A DNA stretch of 64,000 bases from Phycomyces nitens (taxonomy: Eukaryota; Mucoromycota; Mucoromycetes; Mucorales; Phycomycetaceae): contig JAHRBC010000003.1 in assembly GCA_022702545.1 (NCBI GenBank), positions 930,001 to 994,000 on the forward strand, in the 5' to 3' direction. A model generated the notes under the pieces. The model did no database searches. It was not told where the DNA came from and saw only the letters and a list, made by a program, of their open reading frames with translations. The stretch's first letter is position 1, and each line of letters begins with the position of its first letter. This document shows, one piece after another, positions 45,016 through 58,560 of this stretch. A program made the position numbers and the translations under genes.

Positions 45016-45942
45016 ATAATAGATTCTTTACATCTGTAGAGCTAATCACTAAATCTCATTTTAATTCAATTCCCTTTTCTTCTTCTTCTTTTTCTTTTTC
45101 TCCTACTGCTGTTATTACCAAATTTTAAATATATTAACAAAAGAAAAAGTATTTGGCTATAATGTAGTAGATTCACATTGAGATTGCTTTAATGTACACA
45201 ATCTACTGAATCAATATCTCCTGCGATCAACAAACTCGCAACAAAAGGAAAGAATGCAATAACCCTGCAACTGTTTTTACTCTTGTTTTCTCTACAAAAA
45301 ACCGTTTGCATTCTCGAATACCGCATCAGTATAGTTGACGATATTCACTCGAACCAAAAAAGAACATGGATAAAGAAAAAAGATATTATTAGGAGAATGA
45401 AAAAAGGAGATAATCAGATAATGGTCAGATGAACGAGAGATATCATATCAAGGCATATCCATGTCAAAGACATAACAAGGCTAAACAAAAGTAGATCCAA
45501 TAGACCATATTTTCACAAATGGGCTTTACTGGTAGAAAAGTGTATTCACTATCCAAAGAACACAAACTCGATAGAAAAAAAACTAAACTATTCGCTTAAT
45601 ATGCAGGTCTACAAAACCATTGAGTTTGTTGATTCCCTACAATACTTGTTGCTATGCTTGCATTTTGACTTTGATTTTCCACACCAAATAAAATTGGAAT
45701 GTCAAAAAGACTCGAGACAAACTAAAGATGTTCTTGACTGACTATAATAAAGCTCTGACTAGAGTCCAATCGAGATCATTTGGAATGTATCGAATAATTG
45801 TTTTCATTTACACTGTATGACGGAGCGTATAATCGCTCAATATTTTTATAGTAACCCTGTATCCAATCTTTTTTAATTTTTTCTTATTTTATTTTTGATT
45901 TTATTCTATTATTATTTTTTAGAGTTTTATTGTAGCTTTATA
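45016..45942. other. Promoter-side spacer of the WDR89-like gene
   Basis: AT-rich; contains CTTCTTCTTCTTTTTC near 45080. No gene seen. Confidence 0.4.
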
Positions 45943-47152
45943 ATGACCACAGTTGACGTTCAGACTTGTTACGACATTCTCCCACCATTTAAGCTCGTAC
46001 GATCGATCGACCTTGGCTTGGGCGAAAACTATGTGTTTGATGTTGCCATGAACACTCAATACACTGCTGCCTCGGCATCAGACAATCTTATTCGAATCTA
46101 TGACCTCGAGACCCTTCAATTAGCCCACACACTCTCATTCCACCAGAAAAGAATCTCAAAAATGAAACAAGTTAACGAGCAGTTTCTTTTCTCAGCCTCA
46201 GAAGACGGAACCCTGGCACGGTGGGATTTGCGCGTCGCAGACAAACCCGTCCAGATCTTCCGATGTAAGCATCGCTGAACAACAACCTCTCGGGTGTTGA
46301 CAAGTCGCTTGATAGATAACAGACCTCTATCTGCGTTTGACCTCAACTGTAACGATTCAATGGCTGTTGTGGGCACAGAATTTGTCTCGAGCATAGAGTC
46401 AGCCGAGATTGGCTTTTTTGACAGCAGACAGGCCTCTCTTCTATCTCGATTTGTGGAATCTCATGGCGATGATGTGACAGAAGTAAGTGCATTTGATATA
46501 ATCTGTATTGGGCCTTGGAACTGACCTGTAGTTCAGATTCAATGCCACCCAACCCTGCCTGCTCAGTTTATCTCTTGCTCAACAGATGGTCTCGTCAACC
46601 ATTATGATGTGACAGAGTTTGATGAAGAGGAAGCTCTCTTGTCAGTTGTCAATTCGGGATCATCTGTCAACAAGGCAGGCTATTTTGGACCTAATGCCGA
46701 GTATCTGTATTACCTGACTCACCAAGAGACATTCTCTCTTTATACTCTCGAGGTAACCAAACTGCAAAAACATGAATGATTCTAAACAACATATCAAAGG
46801 GTGATTTGATTTTTGATTACGGTGACATTCGATCCCTGAATGTGGCATCAATCGACTATGCAATTGACTGTAGCTATGATCCAATCTCCCAAAGATTCTA
46901 TTTGGTGACCGGTAATAACGAGTAAGTATTCTTCTTTACTTGAAATGGGCTATTCAACTAGGATTGTATATGTGTAGGGGTGATGTGAACACGTTCCATG
47001 TGAATATTGGGCAACTCCAGCTGTGCCAGAACCTCAAAGCTCCCGGTGCCCATACAGATATCGTTAGATCCCTTTGCTGGAACCATAGTACCCAAAGTAT
47101 CATTACTGGCGGAGAAGACGGTCGTATGTGCGCATGGCAGGCAGTGGCATAG
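45943..47152 (+). CDS. WD40-repeat protein, WDR89-like, five exons
   Basis: Exons 45943-46264, 46316-46482, 46537-46752, 46800-46921 and 46978-47152 encode 333 residues. The WD repeats are visible as DNLIRIYDLE, SASEDGTLARWDLR, SCSTDGLVNHYDV and TGGEDGRMCAWQ. Beyond generic WD40 sequence, KPVQIFRYNRPLSAFDLNCN, FDEEEALL with NSGSSV, LTHQETFSLY and RSLCWN match the order found in human WDR89, whose role is poorly known. I chose the second ATG (MTTVDVQ) because the residues before it are hydrophobic and lie in an AT-rich leader. It converges on the lipase gene with 414 bases between. Confidence 0.85.
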
Positions 47153-47566
47153 TTTATTAGCTATACTGTTGTTAAATTGATGCTTAAAAACGTCAACAGG
47201 ACACGTCTTGCTAATCAATAGAGAAATTGTACAAAGTAAAAGGGGATATTGTATGCAAAAGATATTGAGAAACACGAATTTACCAGAGAGAATGTCTAGC
47301 AAGATTGACTGGGACTTCAAGGGATATGGGGTAAAGAGAAGAAAGAGACTTGGCCAGATAATAAATTCAATTTAGCCAAAACAAGCTCTCGGTAAACTCA
47401 TGCTATATTATTTTTATATATTTTATTGCTGGTTGCCCATAATGTATTTCTTTGGGATATTGAGAATCTTGTACTTTAACAAATATATGGCTAGAATTGG
47501 AATTAAGAAAAGAAAAAAAAATGGAACACACTCTAGAAACCTCTACATAAAACTGTTTCTTTTTTT

Positions 47567-49133
47567 TTACTGGCAAGTTCCTGTAGCCACGTTAAAGTAT
47601 CTAGAAGAAAGGTTGGTAAATGGTTCATAAAGCATGTTCGACTTACTTTATATGATCATTGCCAGTTGTATATGGTACAATTGAATTCGAACAGTCGCCA
47701 ATCTCGGTCTGGGTGTTGCAAACCTCTATTTAAATGTGTTTGAATCATTCTGGAAATACAATACAACACTTACTAACACGACCACCGTCTTTCTGAATCC
47801 AATACTCAGGGCCAGCATGAAGGAATCCCATATTTTGAGGAGGTACATGAGGTACAACTATTGTTTAAAGATTTTAGCGCACATATTAGGAAAATAACAA
47901 GGAGAGCATCAATACAACGCCCCAAAGGTGTAGTCAACTCACCATCCAGACGATGGACTGTACGGATCAATGGGATATTAGTGCCAATGGTATAGTAAGC
48001 GAATTCAGGATCACCAACACGAGGGCCGCCTTTTTTTTAAATTTTGCACACAATTAGTATTCTTGATAATCAAAATACTACAATGATTTACCAAATGTGT
48101 ATATTTTCATATTGTCTGGCCCAAATCTCATGTCTTTTTGATAGAGATCCAAGGCAGATAGAATGGCAACTGCAGCTCCAAGAGAATGTCTAGTAAATAC
48201 GAACAGGTTAATAAAATCCACTTGGCTTTAACCAATTCACTTACCCTGTAATGACAAAGGTGTAGTCTGGGTGAAGCTCAATCTCTTGCTGGACCACAGG
48301 CACAACCAGATCAGCAACATCCAAGTAGGAATCATAGAATCCTATCAAGAAAAAAATAGAGCTAGTGTAAGCTACAGCCCCCCTGTGCTTTTAGTTTGGA
48401 TATTTACCTCGATGGACTTGGGTCCCTTTGACAGGTGGGTAGTCTATCTTATCTGTTTGGAAATCCTATACTCATTTGAACAAGAGCCTATTGTTTAATA
48501 AAGAGTGTATTTTGTGGCTATATTTCAATTATACTCACAGAAACAAAGTTCTTTACGGAATTTGAGCCTAAAAGATATTTTTGTGAGTATTGATATGTAT
48601 AGTTAGTTTGGACCCTTGATTTATTAAATACCTCTATAGACAACATTGATGTTCTGGTTCTTGTCGTCTCTCAATATATAGCCCCGCATGTCAAATTCAG
48701 CTGATTGGAACGTGTAGATCAACGATACATCGTCAACATAGCCTTTGCAATGAGGACAGGTCCAATCGCTGTTCAAGACAACGTTTCGACAGTAAGCATT
48801 GGCTACCAAGTAGGTGTAATAGGTGAGGTTCTCAATCTCATCTTCACTAGCAGAATCTCCTTGGGTGCTGTCCAGCTGTTTGCGGATGGCTGGGGGAGAA
48901 TTATCTAAATCTGTATCATCATCCTCTTCGTCTGGACGACCAAGCGGTAAGAGAAGATTTCGGCCAGTTTCCCTTGTCTCGCAATCGAGATCACCAGCTT
49001 CAATATCATCAGGTATAGTGAATCGATCCGAGTCAGCCGGAGGTGCATACGAGTCGTCAATTGCACTTGATCTTGCGTAAACAACCGATAGACAAGCTAT
49101 CAGTGCACTAATGATAATATAGAAATATCTCAT
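47567..49133 (-). CDS. Secreted triacylglycerol lipase of the Rhizomucor miehei type, nine exons
   Basis: Exons 49133-48632, 48567-48539, 48465-48408, 48341-48245, 48189-48092, 48029-47943, 47857-47774, 47725-47647 and 47600-47567 give 355 residues. These lipases hydrolyse fats outside the cell. Seen: signal peptide (1-20), an acidic propeptide with paired basic-type sites, then mature enzyme from about residue 90 (NLTYYTYLVANAYC). GHSLGAA places Ser231, LDVVPHVPP Asp290 and NDHIKYF His343. The spacing between them (59 and 53) is nearly that of the R. miehei enzyme as I recall it. Cys pairs (CPHC, CNT..DCSNSIVP, final TGTC) also fit. The last exon encodes only eleven residues and would be missed by simple gene finding. 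Confidence 0.93.
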
Positions 49134-51185
49134 TTTTGTCCCAAGAGATGAAATAACTAGAGAACGGTATAGCAATTACTAAAAAGTTTTAAAGATTGAG
49201 CCTTTAAATAGTGAGTTTACTGGAGTATGGGGTAAGTCTATATGCGATCCATAGTGTATTGAACTAAGAACACTTGATAGTCTTTGAGGAACGAAACATG
49301 CGATTATGACGGTCTGTATTACTTGCCTCCCTTCAACTCTCCTTTATGAATACCCAAAGAAGATTATTATTATTATTTTTGGTTTATTATATATGATGTT
49401 TTGTCAATAAAATGAAAGGGGCAATGTTGAGTAGATTTTCTCTAGTTACCAAAGCACATACTAATGTCTACAAGTATATGAAAATATAAAATGTAAGGGA
49501 GGAGGAGGAACAGGGATATCTGTTTCGTTCTCTCTTTTCCAAAGAGCAACCACTCTCTCTTCTGTAAACACGAATACGTTGATTCTGATTTAGTGCTGTA
49601 TATTTGTATATAGCCCAGCAGCATGTTAAATGAGCTTATTTCTGGTGTATTTTCAGACAAGCCATAATGTTAATGAAAAAAAAAGCATTTATCGATTTCA
49701 CTTTCTTTTAATTCAAATAAGCTCGGATTCATTTAAAGTGTGAATTAAACGCGGGAAAAATTGGTATCCTGGATTTGAATCCTATTTGCAATCTTTTCTA
49801 CTCTCAAAAGCACTACAAAACAAGCTTATTGCTAGTCAGTTTTCAAATGTTCTTTCAGAGCTTTGCAAAAAGGGACAATGGGCTGGACTGCAGGCTAAAC
49901 AAGACACAAAACTACTATTGAATAGGGTGTTGTGCTTAGGAGTGCCATTGAAAGAGAGGATCTCTATTCAACGCAAAGAAATGTTGTAGAAAGGAGTGTC
50001 TTGGCAAGCACCACTACACATACGTACATACGTACATACATACATCCCATTTATTACGGTTGTGTGCAAGGTGGCTATGGAGGGATGTTCTTGACTCCTT
50101 CTATTCTATCCATTCTATCCATTCTGCTAAAACTCTGTTCATCAGAAACAGTCATATTTTTAACAAACAATATATATATACACAAATGTCAAGGTCTAAA
50201 GCAGATAATCAGCAAGTTCATTAACAAGACTGGCTTTGCAAAGAGGTTGGCCGCCTTTATGTCTTTTATATTGGGTAAAGGGGCTGTATGCATTTGTTTG
50301 AGGATATAAAGGTATTATGGCCGAATAAGTATATTTTTATTTGAGAACAGAAATCAGGAATGTGGTTATTCTGATTATACTCTGTAACAATGCACGCGCA
50401 GGATTATTGGAGTTTCTGAACATCATCATGACATATTTCTTGGAATAAAGTGCTGGAAATTCAACAAAGACCGAGAGTGGCGTATTCTGCCACCATTAGA
50501 ATTGGAATAACGGTTTATAAATGTTTTTTTTTATATTTATTAATTAATAAGCAAACCAGTGTCATTTTGGCCGACATTAAATTGCAATTAAACAATACTA
50601 CAACCATCATCACCACTGCTTTTATTTTATTTTATATTTTCACTACAAGAACAATGGATAAATGGCAATGTAGAATTGAGAGAATTGGCCAATTGTCTAT
50701 AGCTTATTTTTCAGATATCAAAAGTGGGGTTGGTCAATTGTGCTGCTGAGCCGGTTCATTAAAGAAATGTATACCAATTATCCAAGAAAAGCGTCGTAAT
50801 GTTACGTAAGGTTACTATAATTGCGCTATTAAAAATAAGATATATATAAAAAAAGAAAGTCGATTGTGAGCTGAGAGAGAAATGGATCCAACAAATCACG
50901 CTCCACCACATAGCCATTTCTCCTTTTTTTCATTTTAATTCTTTCAAGAAATAGCACCAAAGACAGCAGAATAAAGAGAATCTAATATGATATTCAATGA
51001 CAAGATTAAACGCTGATTCTGCAGAGCCCATTCATACAAATTTTGCCCTTGTAGGCAATAAACCACAACCTTCCATGCCTCAGATGGAGTGCGGCATGGT
51101 GTAAGGTGTGACCACGTCGGCGATTGAAATATCAGCCTATATTGATTACCTTTGCGTAAACTTGGAACAGTGGTTTCTTTGAGTG
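49134..51185. other. Two kilobases between lipase and calcium pump, no supported gene
   Basis: Divergent promoter space. Features are an ACGTACATACAT run (50020-50044), a triple TCTATCCAT repeat (50102-50127) and several short frames that do not look like protein. Confidence 0.45.
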
Positions 51186-54100
51186 ATGAACAATTCATTC
51201 GTAAAGACACCGGAAGAAGTCTGTGCTTTCTTCCAAGTCACCCCACAAAAGGGGTTGACAAGCACGCAGGCATCTGAACAACAAAAGAAGTTTGGAAGAA
51301 ATGGTAATCTCACAAACTGCGCGAACGATCGCTTATTGTCTTATCTCTAGAACTACCCGAAGAAGAATCCACACCCTTGTGGAAGCTGATCCTCGAACAG
51401 TTCCAGGATCAGCTCGTATTGATCTTGCTGTCAGCCGCCGTCATCTCATTTGTACTTGCTTTGTTTGAAGAACATGAAGAAGGAGCAACATCAACTGCAT
51501 TTGTGGAACCCATGGTAATCTTGTTGATCCTTATTGCCAATGCCACTGTTGGTGTCCTTCAAGAATCTAGTGCTGAAAAGGCCATTGATGCCCTCAAAGA
51601 ATACTCGCCCGATGAAGCCAAGGTAGTCCGTGATGGAGAATTACGTCGTGTGAGAGCCGAGGAGTTGGTGCCGGGAGATATTATCGATATTGCAGTGGGT
51701 GACAAAGTACCAGCAGATGCTCGTGTATTGTCAATTCAGTCAACAGTCTTGCGCATCGATCAGGCTTTGCTGACCGGCGAGTCTGTAAGTGTCAACAAGG
51801 AAACGGAAGCTATCAAAGACGAAGGTGCTGTTAAGCAGGATCAGCTCAACATGATCTTCTCTGGAACCACTTGTGTCCTCGGTAAAGCACGCGCCATCGT
51901 TGTCCAGACTGGATCTGCCACTGCCATTGGTGACATCCACCACTCCATTTCATCTCAAATCTCTGAAAAGACTCCTCTTAAGCGCAAACTCGATGAGTTT
52001 GGAGACACTCTTGCCAAAGTTATCACCGTCATTTGTGTCCTCGTCTGGCTCGTCAATATCCGTCACTTTAGTGATCCATCCCACAAAGGCTGGATGCAAG
52101 GTGCTGTTTACTACTTCAAGATCGCTGTAGCTTTGGCTGTAGCTGCCATTCCTGAAGGTCTTGCTGCCGTCATTACTGCCTGTCTTGCTCTTGGTACCAA
52201 AAAGATGGCCAAGCGCGGTGCAATCGTCCGTAGTCTTCCCAGTGTTGAAACCCTTGGCTGCACAAGCGTCATTTGTTCCGACAAAACAGGCACCCTTACC
52301 ACTAACCAAATGAGCGTATCTCGCGTCCTGACAGTTGGAAACAGCACCGGAAGACTTGATGAACTCCAAGTCTCTGGAACCAGCTATGCACCCATCGGAA
52401 CCATTGTCAACGAGGCCAACAAGGCCTTGACCTCTGTCCTGGCCACTGATCCCATTGCACGCGAACTTGCCTTGGTCTGCTCTCTGTGCAATGACTCTAG
52501 AATCGCTTACGATGAAACCACTGACGTTCACCAGAACATTGGCGAACCTACCGAAGCTGCTCTCCAAGTCCTCGTAGAGAAGCTTGGTACTGATAACCAC
52601 ATTGTTAACCAAGGTCTTTCCTCTCTGTCCAAGAAGCAGCGTGTCACTGCCTGTAATGATTACTTTGCCAGCAAGTACACTCGTGTGGCTACTCTTGAAT
52701 TCACTCGCGACCGCAAGTCCATGTCGGTTGCTGTCTCGAACGGTAGTGATAACACTTTGTATGTCAAGGGTGCTCCTGAATCTATCTTGGATCGTTGTGC
52801 CTATGTTGCTGTTGCCGATGCCGTTGCTCCTCTCCCCATGACCCCTGCCTTGCGTGAGACTTTGAACAAGAAGATCCTCGAATACGGTACCGCCTTGTCT
52901 CTCCGTTGTATTGGTATGGCCAAGGTTGATAACATCCAGCCCAACACCTTTGATTTGCGCGAACAGTCCTCGTTTGTAAACTATGAGAACAACATGACTT
53001 TCCTTGGTCTTGTTGGTATGATGGATCCTCCTCGCCCTGAAGTCAGACTATCGATTGAGAAGTGTAAGACAGCTGGTATTCGCGTTATTGTGATCACTGG
53101 TGACAACAAGAACACTGCTGAAGCTATCTGCCGTAAGATTGGTGTGTTTGATGAAGATGAGAACCTTGAGGGCAAGAGCTATACTGGTCGTGAATTCGAT
53201 GCTCTCAGCCAGACTGAGAAGCGTGAAGCTGTCAAGCGTGCCAATCTTTTCTCCCGTACTGAGCCTGCACACAAGCAGCAACTTGTCGAGATTTTGCAAT
53301 CCCTTGGTGAAATCGTTGCCATGACTGGTGATGGTGTCAATGATGCTCCTGCTCTTAAAAAGGCTGATATTGGTGTTGCTATGGGTAGCGGTACTGATGT
53401 TGCCAAACTTGCTGCTGACATGGTCCTCGCCGATGATAACTTTGCTACCATCGAAAAGGCTGTTGAGGAAGGCCGTAGTATCTACAACAATACCAAACAG
53501 TTCATCCGTTATTTGATCTCTTCCAACATTGGTGAGGTTGTCTCCATTTTCCTCACTGTCTTGCTTGGTCTTCCTGAAGCCTTGATCCCTGTCCAGCTTT
53601 TGTGGGTAAACCTTGTTACCGATGGTCTTCCTGCTACTGCTCTCGGCTTTAACCCCCCTGACAACGATATCATGCGCCGTCCTCCTCGCAGTGGCCACGA
53701 ACCCCTTATTGATGGCTGGCTCTTTTTCCGTTACATGGTTGTTGGTGTATATGTTGGTCTTGCCACTGTGTTTGGCTATGCTTGGTGGTTTATGTTCTAC
53801 CAAGGTGGTCCCCAGATCTCTTACCATCAGCTTGTAAGTTTTAGGTTAATTGGCACTTGGTTTCTTTTTATTGATCATCTCTATGTTTATGTTTATAGTC
53901 CAACTTCCACAACTGTGCTGATCTCTTCCCTGAAATTGGCTGTGAAATGTTCACAAACACCTTTTCCATGAAGGCTACCACTATGAGTTTGTCAGTCTTG
54001 GTTGTTATTGAGATGTTCAATGCCATGAACAGGTAATGAATTGGTTGGTGTGCCCAAAAAGACGTGGTATCTAACTGTTCTATAGTTTGAGTGAGAACGA

Positions 54101-54356
54101 ATCCTTGTTCACATTGCCCTTGTGGGCCAACCCTTATCTTGTGGGCTCCATAATTTTGTCAATGGCCCTCCATTTCATGATCCTCTACGTTCCTTTCTTC
54201 ACCAACCTTTTTGTAATCGTTCCCCTTAACTTGGACGAATGGAAGGCCGTTCTCTGGATCTCTTTCCCTGTCATTGTTCTGGATGAAATTCTCAAGTTCA
54301 TCACCAGAACCTGGATCTCTCCACCTACCAAGGTGATCAAGGAGAAAAAAGAATAA
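51186..54356 (+). CDS. SERCA-type calcium-transporting P-type ATPase, four exons
   Basis: Exons 51186-51303, 51351-53833, 53899-54032 and 54086-54356 encode 1001 residues, the usual SERCA length. It pumps Ca2+ into the endoplasmic reticulum using ATP. N-terminus [19 protein letters not shown] fits the family. Seen: M4 calcium-site [10 protein letters not shown], phosphorylation site DKTGTLTT at Asp350, nucleotide-binding KGAPESIL, hinge [17 protein letters not shown], and M5-M6 [11 protein letters not shown] and [17 protein letters not shown]. The C-terminus is KEKKE, matching a KxKxx ER-retrieval signal. The first short exon matters, because without it the A-domain start is lost. Codons are biased (CTT/GTC/GCC), suggesting strong expression. 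Confidence 0.96.
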
Positions 54357-55444
54357 ATATATAAGTAGATTTGTTTTCTCTTAGAAATCTTGCATCATTC
54401 ACCAAAAAATAAACCTACACCATTCTGGTATTTTTTTTAAAACTATCAAGACCAGTACAAGTCTTGGATTATACAATCTTGCCAAAAAAAAAATATTTTT
54501 GAGACTCCTAAAACTTATATCCAATCAAAAACCAATATTTGACCAAGATACGTTCACCGATCTTGATTAGACCAATTGATAAATTAGTATTTAAGCCCAG
54601 CCAACCAAGTGTGTAAAATTAAAACCAAAAACACTTGCAGAGCCCTTGACACTGGCAAGACATTTTAATAGGCGCTTTATATCTAAAGTTTTTTTTTGGG
54701 GGGGAAAATAATAATAAAATTGGTATGTATACTGCCTGGGCGCGTAAGTTTAATCTGGTGTGGGTTTGTCAGCTCTTGGACGATGTGGACGCGTGCTCGA
54801 TTGATTTGTGAAGAAAAAAAGTAGCAAGCACACATGCGAGGAATACTCTCTGATACTCTCCGAGTAAATATGATTGACCACTGAACAGACATCTGATAAT
54901 CAATCGGCAACACCGTCATCCAAGACTGACATAATACCTCTTTCAGTTCTCCTTTTGTCATTACGTAAGAAATATAGATATATTATTTGTGTTGAAAAAA
55001 GAATGGCTTAATTAAAAAATAATGTTTAGATGCAATCTGTCATTGATGAGAAATCTTCTGGCTCGATATCGTTATGATCATGGGAGCCCAAAATGTAGTT
55101 TTCAATCTGAGGCCGAAAGGGTTGTGGTGTGATGAAATGGAGTAATGGACTGATTGATTGTCAAATGATGAGCGATAAAAAGGCGAATATGAAGCAGCCA
55201 CTGGTCAATTCCTTTTGGTTGCAAATGAATAGCACTTATCTCTGATGACAAACATCCAGTCTACAAAAGCGAGTTATTTGTGTGTAGTATTAATAAATAT
55301 AAAGTAAACCTAATAAAGAAAAGAAAAAAAAATGAAAAAAAGAGAGGCCTTGCGATATAAAGAAGGGGGGAAAATGAATAATAAATGAAATACATGTACA
55401 GTGAAGAAGAACAACAACAAGAATGATAAAGAAATGTACATTGA
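54357..55444. other. 3' space between calcium pump and Ada3 gene
   Basis: Convergent genes. AT-rich; no gene seen. Confidence 0.45.
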
Positions 55445-57703
55445 CTATCCTTGTTCGGGTTCTTCATAAATAGATTTGGTAGGCATGATTAGGTTCTTGT
55501 CCTTGAAGATACCACCAAGGGCATTTATCCAAGTTCGCCGCTTTTCCATGGCATACACAGCATTCTCAGACAGACAAGAGGGTCTTGAGGATGAAGCCAT
55601 TTTCCGCTTCTTGGACTTTTGGGTTCTCTGTTTTACGGGTTAAACAAGACAACCTTGACCTGATCAAAGTACTTACAAATCTTTTGATGTAACAGGTCTC
55701 CACCTGGGTGTCCAGGGTGTCTAGTACGTGACGATATTGCTCATATTGGAGTTGCCGGTCCACAATATCCAGTAGCTTCTTTTTTCGATGTGCGTTTACA
55801 GCCACTTGTTCTTTCAATTCACGAGATGATTTGCGCAATTCTGCACAGATCTCATCGTCTTCTCTTGTATTCCAATCCACCTAAGGCAGTCGAGAGGCAT
55901 TTAATGGCTACTCAAACAAGCGCAAAAAACAAAACCTTACATCGTCTTCTCCCAGTAGACCAGCATAGCGCAACTCTCTCCTCAACCTCTCTTCAAAATC
56001 CACAATCTCGGGTGGTGGATAGGGCAAGATCTCCAGCACAGTCTTTCCTCCCAGCTCCATCTCCCTCTCCACTCCAAAATCATCGTCTGCTTCCTGCTGA
56101 AAATGAGCCTCAGAAGCATCTACAATGTCCTCTCGGATTAGACTGCTCAACAGTCGTTCAGTTAGACTACCACAGCTCAGGTCCTGGGTGCTCAAATGAT
56201 CGTCCGTAAGAGAGTGTTTTGAGACAAGATACTTGAGTCGTTCTGGGGGTGCACCCTCGTTTAGGTGATCGTGGGAGCCCTGGCGAGAACTAGCTGTAGA
56301 TGAGGCCAATGCTGGGGAGTGGGATCTGCTCAAGGCAGGCACAAGGTTGTGATCTTCTTCGGCCCACAGTTCGCCATATGGACGACCCAGGGCTGGGATT
56401 AAGTAAGGTGTTGCATTATCACCCTATAGTGTTGTGCAATCAGTTTGTGCACCTGTCCAAACACGAAATGTAGGAGGCATTTCCAACAGCCCACTGATTA
56501 TCCTTACTTGTTCCAATAGAAAGTTTCGATCATCCTCTGCCAATGGACGAAAGCACGGTTCAACAGCAGCCCAAAAGTTTGCTACTGGCACTTGATCCTT
56601 TGGCTTCACAACCACAAACCCAAGATCCTCTTTAACTCGGCTCTCTGGAGGTGGAGGTGGAGCACGTTGGTTGGCTGATTTATGGGAGTCTGGTTTTCTC
56701 TTTTTGGCCTTTGTTCCCTAGAGGACCATAGGAATTGAGATGATGGTGGTCGTAAAGTAGACAGTGCTTACCTGATGGGGTTTAGGTGGCTGTTTCGAGG
56801 GCCGAGGGAAATTGGGCATAGAGAGAGGAGACATGCTACGGGATCTAGAGCGTGATCCCTTGTTTCTTTGAGATTTTCCAAATGCATGAGAAGGATCAAG
56901 GCGCTGTGCTGTTGCAAGAAGTGTGTAAGAAAAAAAAAAGAGTGGATAAGGAGCACCAAAATATTTACATTTTCCATGGGTTTCTTTTGCTCGGTTCGAT
57001 TCATCACGCCGATGATGATGTCGTCGCAAGTGAGCCAATGCACTGTCCAAGTCTTATTCTTTTAGCCATATATACTTGTATTAAACTCAATGACCTACGC
57101 TTCTCTCTCAGAAAGGATCTTTGACTTTGGGGAATTTAGGTTTACATGGTCACCTACAGTGAAATATACCATGTTTTTATTTTAATATAAATCTAATATA
57201 TATAGATATATATATATATATAGATATACATATATATTTCCATATGGTTGGCCTGCAGAACCATCTTACCATTCCCTGCTTGATCTTGCTTTCCTATTGA
57301 ATTCGGTATATGATTCTCATGTGTTCCTGGTGGAGATGTCCTTTGGGGATGAGTATCTATACAAACCATCAATAAATTAACCTTCAAGAATTGTCATCTA
57401 CCAAAAAAAAACTAATTTACTTTTATCATGGATTTTAGTTATTCTTTCAAGATATTTCGAATCTTTTCTTAAATATCGCAATCTCGCATCTGCTTCAGGT
57501 AACAGGTTTTCTAGGTCGACCTTGATGTTCAAGAGATCTTGAGGTCCCGGAATGCCTCCTGCAGCCAACGGTCCAGTGGAAGAAAAGTGGCGATATTGAG
57601 ATGCGGTAGAGACTGAGACTGCAATTGGAGGACTGTAATGATGTACTCGATCGTTTTCCATGGTATGCACCGCCTTTTCTTTAGATGGTTGGTTTGGATG
57701 CAT
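55445..57703 (-). CDS. ADA3: Transcriptional adaptor Ada3/Ngg1 (SAGA HAT module), nine exons
   Basis: Exons 57703-57421, 57356-57270, 57153-57099, 57042-56969, 56908-56772, 56717-56508, 56423-55941, 55880-55677 and 55627-55445 join to 571 residues. Ada3 belongs with Gcn5 and Ada2 to the histone acetyltransferase module of SAGA. Seen: N-terminal DLLNIKVDLENLLPEADAR; a disordered, RS-rich middle; VVVKPKDQVPVANFWAAVEP and PLAEDDRNFL; the block FEERLRRELRYAGLL, REDDEICAELRKSSRELKEQ and YRHVLDTLDTQVE (coiled coil); and the C-terminal MEKRRTWINALGGIF. Exons 3 and 4 are short and their ends are the least certain; all joins keep the frame. Confidence 0.9.
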
Positions 57704-58560
57704 AAATAAGCTTGGTGATCCAGTCCCTTTGTGTGTGTCTGCCCAACTCCACAGCCACCCTCTTGGGTTCTCTTTCGCTCCTACCTTAAGCTTCTGACCC
57801 CGCAGATCATCTTGACACGTGACTCAAGACTACCATGATTTGGTTGCCATGGTTTTTTTTTGAGCTCTCATTTGCAAGTCTAAATTATCTCTGGGAACCT
57901 ATAGGATAATGTCATTATTACCTGGTCAATATCAGCTACTTGATACTCGAGACAAAGGATGTCCAAGATCAGAGTTATATGGTACCACGTTCTGAATGAA
58001 GTACAAGGCCTGGTTTCTGTATTATACACATGTTTACTTGCTATGATTAACAAAATATAGAACCCAGAGAGAGACATTATTATTATTTTATATATATTTT
58101 AATTTTACAACAATAATAATGCTTATTGTAGCTATAGCAACCAAACATATACACAGCCATTAGGTTTCCTTTTGGCTAGAAACACCAGAAAGCATGGCAG
58201 ATTAGATACGAGCTAGATTGTGCATAATTAAGCCAACTTTTCCAAGTGCTCTTCAAGGCTCTGTTTAGTTGTAAAGATACCTACCATTATATATATATAT
58301 ATATATATAAATAATCGTTATTTTTTTTTCTTTTCTTTTGGGATATCTGCATTTATTAGTTGGATTTCAAGGGCCATTTGCTCGATTGATTTTACCTCGA
58401 TTTGCTTAGTTGGTTCGGATTTACGTTCTGCCATTACTGCATGGTTGTTATTTTTAGCCGTGCTTGTCCGAAACATCCACCCATTTTGAAATTAAAATTA
58501 AAACTCTATATAATTGACAGCTACCTCTCCTCTCTTCTTTTCCTTGGATCTTTATCAAAT
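57704..58560. promoter_or_regulatory. Divergent promoter region of Ada3 and P450 reductase genes
   Basis: No gene. A TA-dinucleotide run is at 58291-58310. Pyrimidine-rich CTCTCCTCTCTTCTTTTCC directly precedes the reductase start. Confidence 0.4.

Noticed and set aside
51740..53827. Long minus-strand frames opposite the calcium pump, up to 259 codons
   Set aside because: Shadows caused by the strong codon bias of the ATPase; no start context, introns or family match.
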